This document shows positions 27,960-36,982 of a stretch of DNA of 38,082 nucleotides, piece after piece (within the stretch, counting starts at the first letter, position 1; every line of letters starts with the position of its first letter). Source of the DNA: an uncultured Monoglobus sp. (GTDB lineage Bacteria; Bacillota; Clostridia; Monoglobales; Monoglobaceae). Where the stretch lies: contig CANQKP010000003.1 in the NCBI GenBank assembly GCA_947624495.1, positions 1 through 38,082 on the forward strand. Reading direction: 5' to 3'. The notes below the pieces were generated by a model. The model did not search any database. It was not told the DNA's origin and saw nothing but the letters and a program-made list of their open reading frames with translations. The translations under genes and the position numbers were made by a program.

Positions 27960-28561
27960 CACTTCCCTATAAACATCTGTGTCCAGTAATGTCCGCTCGC
28001 GACATATCCCACGCCTATTTCGGTATATGACGAGTTTAGGATATTGGCGCGGTGTCCGGACGAGTTCATCCATGCGTTGACCACTGCCTGCGGGGTTGAC
28101 TGTCCCCTTGCAATGTTTTCGCCGGCGCTGCGGTATGACAGTCCGAAGTTTTTCATCATCTCAAACGGCGAACCGTAGGTGGGACTGTTGTGCGCAAAAT
28201 AGCCTTTGTCCTTCATGTCCTGAGACTTGTACCGCGCAACGCGGCTTAATTCCCAGTTTTCTTTAAGCTGCGAAAGCCCGTTCTGTGCGCGTATATTGTT
28301 TACCAGCCGCACAACCTCGCTTTCATAGCTGAGCGCTCCCGTGTCAACATCCGGAATGTTTATTATCTGTCCCGGATATATCATGTTTGGGTTCGCTATC
28401 TGCGGATTTGCGCCGATGATCTCGCTGAGACCGATCTGGTACCTTACCGAGATTTTCCAAAGGGTGTCGCCTTTTGACACCTTGTAGGTCCCCGCAGCAA
28501 GCGTATCGACCGGAATAACGATCAATACCGCCGCGAGGACGGATATAAAAAATTTTTTCAT
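27959..28561 (-). CDS. Secreted LysM plus CAP/SCP domain protein
   Basis: Signal peptide; LysM GTYKVSKGDTLWKISVRYQIGLSEIIGANPQI; CAP SPFEMMKNFGLSYRSAGENIARGQ...WMNSSGHRANILNSSYTEIGVG. Confidence 0.93.
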   Translation of the reverse strand: MKKFFISVLAAVLIVIPVDTLAAGTYKVSKGDTLWKISVRYQIGLSEIIGANPQIANPNMIYPGQIINIPDVDTGALSYESEVVRLVNNIRAQNGLSQLKENWELSRVARYKSQDMKDKGYFAHNSPTYGSPFEMMKNFGLSYRSAGENIARGQSTPQAVVNAWMNSSGHRANILNSSYTEIGVGYVASGHYWTQMFIGK

Positions 28562-28698
28562 AAGTTTGTCCTCCTGAAGCGTTTTCATCGTTATTATTTC
28601 TCGGAAAATAAATATAATACAACGCCTTGAACAAACATTTAATTATGATAAAAAATTTTCACGCTGCGGCAGGCGCATTTATAAATGCGAATTCAGCG

Positions 28699-30126
28699 CT
28701 ATACTTTTTTTAACTCAAACCAAAATACGCTGCCTTCTCCTTCCTTGCTGTCCACGCCGAAGCGCGCGTTATGGGCAGTCAGTATCTCCTTTACAATTGA
28801 CAGTCCGAGTCCGTTCGAGCCGCGCTTTTTCGATGTAAAGTACCTGTCCCATATGTGAGCAAGTTCATCATCGCTTATACCGCTGCCGTTGTCGCGGATC
28901 TCCGTTCGGATAAAACCGCCGTTTTCGGTGACGGCAGCATAAACGCGCCTATCCTCACCGACATGAGCGACCGCGTTTGAGATAAGATTATAAAACACCT
29001 GCTCTATCCTGCGCGCGTCTGCTGCGACATATTTTTGCGGTGCGATATCCGTGACTATTTCAACGCCTTCGGACCTGCATACCGCCGAAAACTGCTCCGC
29101 TGTTTTTTTCGCGAGAGCGCTTATATCAATACGCTCGAATTTAAACGATACCGCGCCCGACCGGAGCTTTGAATAATCAAGAATATCGTTTACCAAAAGC
29201 GACAGCCTGTTTGATTCGCGAATAATAATTTCCGCGTCTTTCCCCGCGTCCGCGCTTCCGTCAAGATCGCGTATAAGCTCTGCGTAGCCTTTGATCATAG
29301 TAAGCGGCGTGCGTAAATCGTGCGACACGTTTGCGAGCAGATCGCGGCGCAGCCGATCCGTTTCGGCAATTTTGGCTGCGGCATATTCAAGAGATGAGGC
29401 AAGTTCGTCTGTCTCGGAGCAAAAGCCTTTATTGAATTCCAAATCAAAGTCGCCGTTCGCCATTTTGAGCGACTGCTCCGAAAGCTCGGCAACGGGTTTT
29501 GAAAATCTTTTCGCTATCCATACCGCAATAAAAAGCCCTATCAAAAGCGCCAGGAACGTAACGGCGCAAAGCTGTACCCTCAGTATCGCTACAGCCGAAC
29601 CGACCGCTCCGAGAGCTGTGTTCATATACAAAATATTTCCGTCCGAAAGACGCCGCCCGTAAACAAGCGTGCCGCCGTCCTCGCGGTCGATCGTATAGCA
29701 CACGCTGCTGTCCGCGCCAAGCTTTTCCAAAAAATCGTTATAATGTTCAGGAAGGCGGCGGTACGTCTGCTCCTGCCAATTTTGCGTTTCACCCGCACGA
29801 TACGGATTTTGTCCGCCGCCGTGTCCGTGCGCGTCGGACCTGTATGACGGACTGTATTCATCCGCACTGTATATGATGTTTCCGTCCTCGTCGGTAAGCA
29901 ATATTAATATGGAATTGTCCGCCGCAAGCGCGTCGATCTCGGCTCCAATATTCTCTGCACGGCAGATCTCATCCGCAATTTTGCTTATTTGGTACTTCTG
30001 CATGGAATTATATAAATTCTGCAAAAATACCGTTTGCAGCAGCCAAAGAACGGCAAGTATAACCGCCGCAAACAAAGTGAAATATATCCACAGTTTAAAA
30101 CCGATAGATTTAGTTTTGTGCTTCAA
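28699..30126 (-). CDS. Sensor histidine kinase with extracytoplasmic domain and HAMP
   Basis: LLANVSHDLRTPLTMIKGYAELIRD; QVFYNLISNAVAHV; IRDNGSGISDDELAHIWDRYF; GLGLSIVKEILTAH. Confidence 0.95.
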   Translation of the reverse strand: MKHKTKSIGFKLWIYFTLFAAVILAVLWLLQTVFLQNLYNSMQKYQISKIADEICRAENIGAEIDALAADNSILILLTDEDGNIIYSADEYSPSYRSDAHGHGGGQNPYRAGETQNWQEQTYRRLPEHYNDFLEKLGADSSVCYTIDREDGGTLVYGRRLSDGNILYMNTALGAVGSAVAILRVQLCAVTFLALLIGLFIAVWIAKRFSKPVAELSEQSLKMANGDFDLEFNKGFCSETDELASSLEYAAAKIAETDRLRRDLLANVSHDLRTPLTMIKGYAELIRDLDGSADAGKDAEIIIRESNRLSLLVNDILDYSKLRSGAVSFKFERIDISALAKKTAEQFSAVCRSEGVEIVTDIAPQKYVAADARRIEQVFYNLISNAVAHVGEDRRVYAAVTENGGFIRTEIRDNGSGISDDELAHIWDRYFTSKKRGSNGLGLSIVKEILTAHNARFGVDSKEGEGSVFWFELKKV

Positions 30127-30772
30127 ATTTATATCCCACCCCTCTTACGGTAACAATATAATCCCGACAGTCTCCCAAATGCGCACGAAGCTGTTTTATT
30201 TGCCAGTCAACCGTTCTGTCCGCCGAATAATATTCATAATCCCAGACCGCGTCCATTATCTGCTCGCGCGTAAGGACAATGCCCGCGTTTTTCACAAGAT
30301 ACAAAAGCAGATCGTATTCCTTCGCGGTGAGTTCAGTTTTACCGCCGTTTATATAAACATTTCTGCCGAGCGTGTCGATTTCGATATTTCCCGCCTTGAT
30401 TTTCGGCATACCTCCGCGGCGCCCTGTTACAACCTTAATGCGCGCCATCAATTCACGAGGAGAAAACGGCTTCACAACATAATCATCCGCTCCGGTCTCA
30501 AAACCGAACAACCTGTCATATTCCTCGCCGCGCGCGGAAAGCATTATAACCGGAATATCCTTTATTGCACGGATCTCCCTGCACGCGGAAAAGCCGTCAA
30601 GCTCAGGCATCATCGCATCCATGATTATAACATCAAAATCAGTTTCGCGGCACATTGATACGGCAGCCATACCGTTTTCGGCTTCGGCTGTTTCATAACC
30701 CTCGCGCTCGGCATATCGCCGCACAAGAGCGCGTATATCCGGCTCATCGTCAACTATCAGTATTCTTGTCAT
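30110..30772 (-). CDS. OmpR/PhoB-family response regulator
   Basis: RILIVDDEPDIRALV, DVIIMDAMMPELDGF, KPFSPRELMARI, winged-helix C-terminus TVRGVGYKFE. Confidence 0.96.
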   Translation of the reverse strand: MTRILIVDDEPDIRALVRRYAEREGYETAEAENGMAAVSMCRETDFDVIIMDAMMPELDGFSACREIRAIKDIPVIMLSARGEEYDRLFGFETGADDYVVKPFSPRELMARIKVVTGRRGGMPKIKAGNIEIDTLGRNVYINGGKTELTAKEYDLLLYLVKNAGIVLTREQIMDAVWDYEYYSADRTVDWQIKQLRAHLGDCRDYIVTVRGVGYKFEAQN

Positions 30773-30839
30773 TGTCACCGCTCCTTCCGAAAAATATTAT
30801 ATCATGACCCGATGATTTTTTCAATCAAAATTAAAAAGA

Positions 30840-30861
30840 AGGCGCGCCTTTTAGCGCGCCT
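30840..30861 (-). terminator. Terminator of the small secreted protein gene
   Basis: AGGCGCGC-CTTTTA-GCGCGCCT; minus strand followed by TCTTTTTAATT. Confidence 0.75.
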
Positions 30862-30866
30862 GTGAC

Positions 30867-31388
30867 TTATGCTTCCGGTGTGTAATTTTTAATCGCATCC
30901 GCTTGCTCCGCCGTTATAATCCCGGCTTCGACAAGTTCGTCAACTCCGTCCGCGCGCGACGCTTTTCTTTCCGCAAACGCAGTATGGCGCTCCGCCGGAG
31001 TCAAGTTATCCATATTCTCGTACACAGCACTTATTTCCTCATGCTTTTTCGATGCGTATTCGGATATGGCGTCAGCTGTCGCTTGGTCAATTATACCTGC
31101 CTCGACAAGAGTCTCGCTGTCAAAATGAGAATATTCGGTGCCGCCTCTGTGCGCCTTGCCCTGTTTGTAACTGTAGCCGTCCGTATTTGCCGCTTCGTCT
31201 TCCGTGTCGGTTTGCTGCGAATAAACAAACGTCTGCTCGCCGCCTGTACCGTAATGATTTAATTTTCCTTTTCTGAAACCGTAATCCGCCGTCGGGTCCT
31301 CAGCGGCAAAAGCCGTGCATACACTCAACGCCGCAATCATTGCGGCTGCCGATAAGACCGCGCATATTCTTTTAACTTTGCTGTTCAC
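30867..31388 (-). CDS. Small secreted protein with two LVEAGII-x-A motifs
   Basis: Signal peptide ending AFAAE; repeats LVEAGIIDQATADAISEYA and LVEAGIITAEQADAIKNY; LTPAERHTAFAERK segment. Confidence 0.8.
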   Translation of the reverse strand: MNSKVKRICAVLSAAAMIAALSVCTAFAAEDPTADYGFRKGKLNHYGTGGEQTFVYSQQTDTEDEAANTDGYSYKQGKAHRGGTEYSHFDSETLVEAGIIDQATADAISEYASKKHEEISAVYENMDNLTPAERHTAFAERKASRADGVDELVEAGIITAEQADAIKNYTPEA

Positions 31389-31587
31389 ATTTAACAGCTC
31401 CTTTCAATAATATTTTGCAATCTTTTTGATTACGGCTTCATTATACGCTGCGATTGTGTGCGGAATATGTTGTGTATGTGGAATGTTTGTGGAATTTGTA
31501 TAAATCATCGGCTCCGTATCCGGCAATCCTGTTTTTGGAGTTATTCGGCGCGCGGTCATACGCCCAAAGCGCAAGAGCCTCGTCCGG

Positions 31588-32466
31588 TCACCTCTTTTCA
31601 CAGCTGCCGCAGCTGCTGCAGCCGTTGCAGCTTATTTTCATGCCGCACGTCTGACAGCGTTCCCGAAAATGCGGAATGTATAATTTGTTTTCGGAAAGCG
31701 GCTCTCCCCAATCGTCATACAGCTTAAAATCTATCGGCTTTCCGCGATAGCTCAGACCGGACTTGTACGCCTGCTGACTTTGGAGCGCGTTTCCCTCGAT
31801 TTTATATAACCGACCGTCCTTAATAAACCTGCGTCCCGTCCCGCAGAAAACAAATGTCACATCATAATCGACACATTCTTGTCGCAGCGATTTTACCCAT
31901 TCATAATTGCAAGGGCGCGCTCCGTCGTAATTTTCGCCGTCGCACAGCACCTGCTCTATCTGACCGTATTCGAGATATTTTCTTATGCTGACCGGTCCGA
32001 TAAACGGCGCGCACATTATGCCCTTGTGTTTGAACGGCAGTTTAAGAAGTATGGGTATCCGCTCGTCGGCGCGCTTTTGGTTTTCGCAGGTAACGTTAAA
32101 AAACACGTTTTCCCAACCGTCTCCCCAATTGTACGGAAGATGCTCGGCAACGCGTTCCGGTCGCTTCGTCAGCAAAAAGAATTTCACGTCGGGACGGTGC
32201 GATATTATCTCCCACGCCTCGCCGCGCCACTTGTCCGCCTCCTCCAAAAAGAAGTCCGACGTCATACAAACGCGCAGCATCTCGCCGCTTTTCACCTTGT
32301 AATTCCCCTGCCTGTCCTTTTGCAGCGGATATTTAAAACCGGTTTTTGTTTTGTAAATATCCGCGCCGTTCCTGTCGCGCATACGGTCAAGAAAAAACAT
32401 ATAGCAGTTTTCGCAGCCCTCGCTTTTTTTGCGGCACCCGTGCCACGGATTCCAAATATCGTGCAT
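31588..32466 (-). CDS. DUF5131 / phage Gp37-Gp68 family protein with Cys-rich C-terminus
   Basis: IWNPWHGCRKKSEGCENCYMFFLDRMRDR; MRVCMTSDFFLEEADKWRGEAWEII; FFLLTKRPERVAEHLP; C-terminal CQTCGMKISCNGCSSCGSCEKR. Confidence 0.85.
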   Translation of the reverse strand: MHDIWNPWHGCRKKSEGCENCYMFFLDRMRDRNGADIYKTKTGFKYPLQKDRQGNYKVKSGEMLRVCMTSDFFLEEADKWRGEAWEIISHRPDVKFFLLTKRPERVAEHLPYNWGDGWENVFFNVTCENQKRADERIPILLKLPFKHKGIMCAPFIGPVSIRKYLEYGQIEQVLCDGENYDGARPCNYEWVKSLRQECVDYDVTFVFCGTGRRFIKDGRLYKIEGNALQSQQAYKSGLSYRGKPIDFKLYDDWGEPLSENKLYIPHFRERCQTCGMKISCNGCSSCGSCEKR

Positions 32467-32568
32467 GATATATCCTTTCAGTTTTGTGTATTACATGACC
32501 TTATCTGATTTTATTATAATATTATTTTAACACTTTTTTTGATTTAGTTCAATAGCGGCTTATAATAA

Positions 32569-32988
32569 TGCATAAAAATTCCAAACAATGATGTTTACGC
32601 AGCTAACGTTGTGTTTAAGTCAAGTGTCAGGTTGTGGCAGGTCCCGCGGAGCGTGTACCGCATGATGCCCGTGTCGTTCGCGGAGCTTTACGATAAAGTA
32701 TACCCTTGCGGTGAAACAGGAAAATATCTTGCCGAGAATGTTGTCAGCTTCAACAACGCCGCTGCCTCGCGCCCTGCGGAATACCGCATACTCGGCGACT
32801 CACCCGCGGTCGGGCTTATGCTGTTTGACGGCTGCGGAGAGTGGTCGGAAACTCCCGCGCCGGAGTTTGACAATGAAATGAAATATGTCCACAACAAAAA
32901 CCACAGGGCGATACGGGTATACAAAAATATTAATTCCCGCTTTATTTTTGAGGACTTATATGCAAAGCTTAAATCGGCATATATGTGA
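32569..32988 (+). pseudogene. C-terminal remnant of an inosine-uridine-type nucleoside hydrolase-like gene
   Basis: Frame from 32569, after TAA at 32566: CIKIPNNDVYAANVVFKSSVRLWQVPRSVYRMMPVSFAELYDKVYPCGETGKYLAENVVSFNN...; resembles the C-terminal part of nucleoside hydrolases; no catalytic N-terminal half upstream. Confidence 0.65.
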
Positions 32989-33005
32989 TACATAACAATA
33001 ACTTT

Positions 33006-33965
33006 TTATATCATCGAAATAAATATCCATGCGGCGGTCAGCACTGCGCATCCGGCATACAGCAGCCCTTTTGGGCTGTTGTTCCATTCTCCGGTTTTAA
33101 GCCCCCACACGGCGGATATTATCAGCGCAAGCGCGTTGAACAATATCCAGCCCGCGCTTTTTCCTATGTCGCCAAGCATGGACACGGACAATCCGTAAAG
33201 CAAAAGAGCCGAGTACCATACAATACTTGTGCCGAACAGTTTGACCGTTCTCGCTTTGCTCCCCTTTGCTGTGAGCGTTTTCCATTCGCGCTTCGCGCAC
33301 AGTTCGCATATGCACCAAATAAGTCCGGAAAGACAGCCGCCAACCAAAACCGGCATCCATCTTGCGCTTGACGCCGCCGCCTGCGAATAACCGAGAAGAG
33401 CAAATTGCCCGGTTATGCTTTCGGAATGAGCAAAGCCAACGTTCATGGCGCCCGATCCGAGTCCGGACACGACTGCGAGCAAAATGCCTGATGCGGAGCT
33501 TTTCAAGCCGCCGTCACGTCTTACTCCGGCTATTGTCACAATTATCACACCCAAGACGGTCAAAACAAGACCCGCCGCAAACACCGCGGAGGAAGCGCCG
33601 GCAGGAAATGAGCGGTTTATGACCATAGGCATCAGCGAACCGACAATTGTGGAAACGCCCATGGAAATTCCGTAAACCATTGACATTCCTATTTTGTCAA
33701 TACCCTTCGAAAAGCCTATCGCCGAAAGTCCCCACAGCGAGCCGCACAATAAGGGAACGATCCAATAACCAAAACCGTTCACTAAACAGAGCTGCCATAG
33801 CTTCGGAGCCGCCGCCCAAGCGAAGCCTACGGATGTTACTATGCACAAAACATTATATATTCCCCAAAACGCAGCCCATGAGAACGGCGCGTATTTTTTA
33901 TATCCCAATCCAAAGCTGCCCTGACAAACACCTGCAGCCAGCAGCATCGCAAATCCTGTTATCAT
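33006..33965 (-). CDS. RhaT-like (L-rhamnose/proton symporter family) DMT transporter
   Basis: About 10 TM segments; GVCQGSFGLGYKKYAPFSWAAFWGIYN, LLCGSLWGLSAIGFSKGIDKIGMSMVYGISMG. Confidence 0.8.
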   Translation of the reverse strand: MITGFAMLLAAGVCQGSFGLGYKKYAPFSWAAFWGIYNVLCIVTSVGFAWAAAPKLWQLCLVNGFGYWIVPLLCGSLWGLSAIGFSKGIDKIGMSMVYGISMGVSTIVGSLMPMVINRSFPAGASSAVFAAGLVLTVLGVIIVTIAGVRRDGGLKSSASGILLAVVSGLGSGAMNVGFAHSESITGQFALLGYSQAAASSARWMPVLVGGCLSGLIWCICELCAKREWKTLTAKGSKARTVKLFGTSIVWYSALLLYGLSVSMLGDIGKSAGWILFNALALIISAVWGLKTGEWNNSPKGLLYAGCAVLTAAWIFISMI

Positions 33966-34235
33966 TTTATCCCTCGCAAAAATGTTAAATATTCAAATTA
34001 TGAAATGATTATACCATACTCGATATGAAAAATCAATTGCGCAGTTAGCTTCGCATAATATAACAGGGTTACTACAAATTTCCCGACTTTTGAAGTTGAC
34101 AATTTCGTTAAGACGTTGGACGCTGCAAAAAGTCAGGTTCACCTTATATCGGGGTTATTATAAACTTGTAAATTTTACGGGGTTCCGGCAGTTCTAAAGG
34201 TTCAGAAAATTAAGCAAATAAGGCATTTGCAGAGT

Positions 34236-34264
34236 TTGACAATCCAAGTCTTTTATGATAAAAT
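34236..34264 (+). promoter_or_regulatory. Promoter of the secreted protease gene
   Basis: TTGACA (34236-34241), 17-nt spacer, TAAAAT (34259-34264). Confidence 0.65.
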
Positions 34265-34300
34265 ATCTGCAACAAATTTTCACTTGGGGAGGCGATCAAT

Positions 34301-36907
34301 GTGAATATCCGCATCAAATTACGGCGTTTCGCGGCGCTTATTTTATGCGCGGCTTTATTGTTATGCCCTATGTCCCCCGCGCACGCGGCAATCGACGTTC
34401 AGTGGAGCGATACAAAGCTTTGCGACGGCGCGCTGTCCGCATCCGTATCGGGCGCGGTGGACGGACAATCGCTCATTTTAGCTGTATATTCCTGCGAAAG
34501 ACTCCTCAGTGTAAGCATTGTCGACGCGCAAAACGGCTCGGCTTTTGCAGAAACGACAATCGAAGCTGCGGCGGACACGGCAAAGCTGTTCCTGTGGGAT
34601 ATGGGGACCATAACGCCCGTATGTGATGTGCTGTCAACGCTTACGCGCGAGGACACGCCTACGCCCACGACTGTACCGACACCTACTCCAACGGCTGCGC
34701 CGACACCTACTCCAACGGTCGCGCCTACGCCTACACCAACGGCTGCGCCTACTCCTACACCCACGGCTTTACCAACACCTACTCCAACGGCTGTGCCGAC
34801 ACCTACTCCAACGGTCGCGCCTACTCCGACGCCCACGGCTGCGCCAACACCAACACCCACGGCTGCGCCCACTCCTACACCCACGGCTGTGCCGACACCT
34901 ACACCCACAGCTGTACCAACTCCTACGCCCACGGCTGTGCCAACACCTACACCAACGGTCGCGCCTACTCCGACACCCACAGCTGCGCCGGCACCTACAC
35001 CAACGGCTTTACCAACACCTACACCAACGGCTGCGTCTACTCCGACGCCCACGGCTGCGCCAACACCAACACCAACGGCTGCGCCCACTCCGACACCCAC
35101 GGCTGTTCCTACGCCGAATATCGACACATCGCGTGCGCCCGAAAGCTTAAGTGAGCTTCGATCCGCAAACGACGCGGCTGTTGACGAGCTTGCGAAGCTT
35201 CCGAAATTTGACGGTCGCGATTATAATATTGTAACGCCCGTCAGAAGTCAGATCGGCAATGTATGCTGGGCATACGCAGTTACGGGCGCGGCGGAAACAA
35301 GCGTCCTGCGCGAGGGAATTGACCCGAACGTGTCAGCCGCGTCGCTCGACCTGAACGATCGGCATCTCGCCTGCGCCTGCTTAAATCCCGCCCTTGATCC
35401 TTTGGGCAACAATCTGCCAGACTATCATGAATACTTCGACAATTGGTCAACCGGCGGCGAAACGTACGACGGCGTCTACGCGATGCTTCGCTGGAACGCG
35501 CCCGCGCTTCAGTCTGTTCCTATCACCGAGCCGATAAACAATCCCGCGTATCTGCTTGAAAACGCGATCAATCTCCCCGGCGGTGACATAGACGCTCTAA
35601 AACGCGCGATTGTCAAATACGGCGGCGTGGCGGCGGCATGGTACTGCAATTCCGCGCTGACCCAAAAGGGCTGCTATAACAACAATCTGTCCGCCGGTTT
35701 ATACGGGTTCGGACACGCGAGCGTTATAGTCGGCTGGGATGACAGCGTGGATAAAGACAGATTTTACTATGATGACAGGACCCCGTGTCCCGCTTCTCGC
35801 GACGGCGCGTGGATTTTGAAAAACAGTTGGGGCGCAGGTTTCGGCTTTAGCGGCTACTACTACGTATCCTATGACGTTCTGCTGTCCAAGTGCTTCGCTC
35901 TCGATATGTGTTCCCCCGATGAGTACGATAACAACTACCACTATGATACCACCGTGACAAGAAGCTCAAGCTGGACGCTTGATCCGGGCGAACGCGCCGC
36001 AGCGATGTTTGAAGCGAGAACGGCGTTTGCCGATAGGCACGAGTTTATTACCGGAGTAAACGTGGCTGTGGGAGAAGGCGGCAATTACAAAATAAAAGTG
36101 AAAATTTACAAAAATCCCGCCGCAGACTTTACCGACATATACAGTCCGGAAAACGACCCCGAATCCGGTGAACTTGCCGCAGAGGCGGAATCGGACTTAT
36201 TGATGTACCCCGGAGCGTACACGGTGAAGCTCGCGGAACCGGTGGAATTGGAGCAAAACCAGACATTCAGCGCGGTTGCGGAATTGACCGGCGGAGCAAA
36301 AATACGCGTTGTGACCGAATATGAAAAAACCTCCGGCATTTATCTTTCCAACGATATGACATTCTCCAATTCCGGCGAGGGCTGGACGAATACGCGTTTG
36401 GGCGCATCGCAAGTCGCTCAGATCAAGGTACTAACGAAAAACCTTCCTGTTTCGCAGCATAAGGATAATTCCCTTGATTACGCGGATATTCGCTTTGACT
36501 GGCGTGCCGTGACATATAACCAAACGGCTCAGCATCCCGAACTCACCGTATATTTTGACGGCGAACTGCTTACCGAGGGACAGGATTATACCGTTAGCTA
36601 CCCTGACTCCGTACGCATAGGACGGTTCTGGGCAGCCGTTACGGGCATAGGCGATTACAGCGGAAGCCGCTATATAGACTACTCCGTGAAGCAAGCGCCG
36701 GCTCCGCTTAATAAACCGCCGCGGATAATGGAGGTCACGGGCAATTACGAAACCTACGCGGAAGTGCCGCTGCCCGACGGTTGGGTCTGGGGCGATCCGA
36801 ATATGCCGGTCGCTTCGGAATGGTCCAATTACGCCATATACAAAGGCGACGACGCGGACTGCTATATGAACAATATGGCGGACGTCCGTGTCGTACTCAA
36901 ATTGTGA
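34301..36907 (+). CDS. Secreted papain-family (C1-like) cysteine protease with long Thr-Pro repeat linker
   Basis: GTG start behind GGGGAGG; signal peptide; [24 protein letters not shown] (Gln/Cys), [13 protein letters not shown] (His), [22 protein letters not shown] (Asn); C-terminal lectin-like and Ig-like regions. Confidence 0.9.
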   Translation: MNIRIKLRRFAALILCAALLLCPMSPAHAAIDVQWSDTKLCDGALSASVSGAVDGQSLILAVYSCERLLSVSIVDAQNGSAFAETTIEAAADTAKLFLWDMGTITPVCDVLSTLTREDTPTPTTVPTPTPTAAPTPTPTVAPTPTPTAAPTPTPTALPTPTPTAVPTPTPTVAPTPTPTAAPTPTPTAAPTPTPTAVPTPTPTAVPTPTPTAVPTPTPTVAPTPTPTAAPAPTPTALPTPTPTAASTPTPTAAPTPTPTAAPTPTPTAVPTPNIDTSRAPESLSELRSANDAAVDELAKLPKFDGRDYNIVTPVRSQIGNVCWAYAVTGAAETSVLREGIDPNVSAASLDLNDRHLACACLNPALDPLGNNLPDYHEYFDNWSTGGETYDGVYAMLRWNAPALQSVPITEPINNPAYLLENAINLPGGDIDALKRAIVKYGGVAAAWYCNSALTQKGCYNNNLSAGLYGFGHASVIVGWDDSVDKDRFYYDDRTPCPASRDGAWILKNSWGAGFGFSGYYYVSYDVLLSKCFALDMCSPDEYDNNYHYDTTVTRSSSWTLDPGERAAAMFEARTAFADRHEFITGVNVAVGEGGNYKIKVKIYKNPAADFTDIYSPENDPESGELAAEAESDLLMYPGAYTVKLAEPVELEQNQTFSAVAELTGGAKIRVVTEYEKTSGIYLSNDMTFSNSGEGWTNTRLGASQVAQIKVLTKNLPVSQHKDNSLDYADIRFDWRAVTYNQTAQHPELTVYFDGELLTEGQDYTVSYPDSVRIGRFWAAVTGIGDYSGSRYIDYSVKQAPAPLNKPPRIMEVTGNYETYAEVPLPDGWVWGDPNMPVASEWSNYAIYKGDDADCYMNNMADVRVVLKL
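34657..35118 (+). repeat. 24-bp-period in-frame repeat encoding (PTPTPTAx)n
   Basis: Direct reading of ACACCTACTCCAACGGCTGCGCCG-type units. Confidence 0.93.
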
Positions 36908-36982
36908 GCGCTCCATATGAGCGGCGAAACGGATGAACCATCGGAAAAATGAAGAGGATTATAACAATAATGGAGGTATATT

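Noticed and set aside
28640-28690. Palindrome CGCATTTATAAATGCG downstream of the histidine kinase as a specific regulatory site
   Set aside because: Most simply part of a terminator-like structure at the operon end; no second copy recognised.
33006-33965. Linking the RhaT-like transporter and the SGNH esterase into a rhamnogalacturonan utilisation locus
   Set aside because: They are about 29 kb apart with housekeeping genes between; no shared regulatory site was seen.
34060-34200. Imperfect direct repeat (CAGGGTTACTACAAAT / CGGGGTTATTATAAAC) upstream of the protease gene
   Set aside because: Short and imperfect in AT-rich intergenic DNA; not distinguishable from chance without comparison.
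34657-35118. Regularly spaced repeats considered as a CRISPR-like array
   Set aside because: Units are contiguous 24-bp coding repeats without unique spacers and lie inside an ORF; no cas genes nearby.
34399-35127. Long minus-strand ORF with (VGVGVGAA)n repeats, and the +2-frame Arg/Leu/His-rich ORF at 34623-35150
   Set aside because: Both are by-products of the 24-bp Thr-Pro-coding repeat being stop-free in several frames. No ribosome-binding site or family resemblance; the plus-strand protease frame is well supported.
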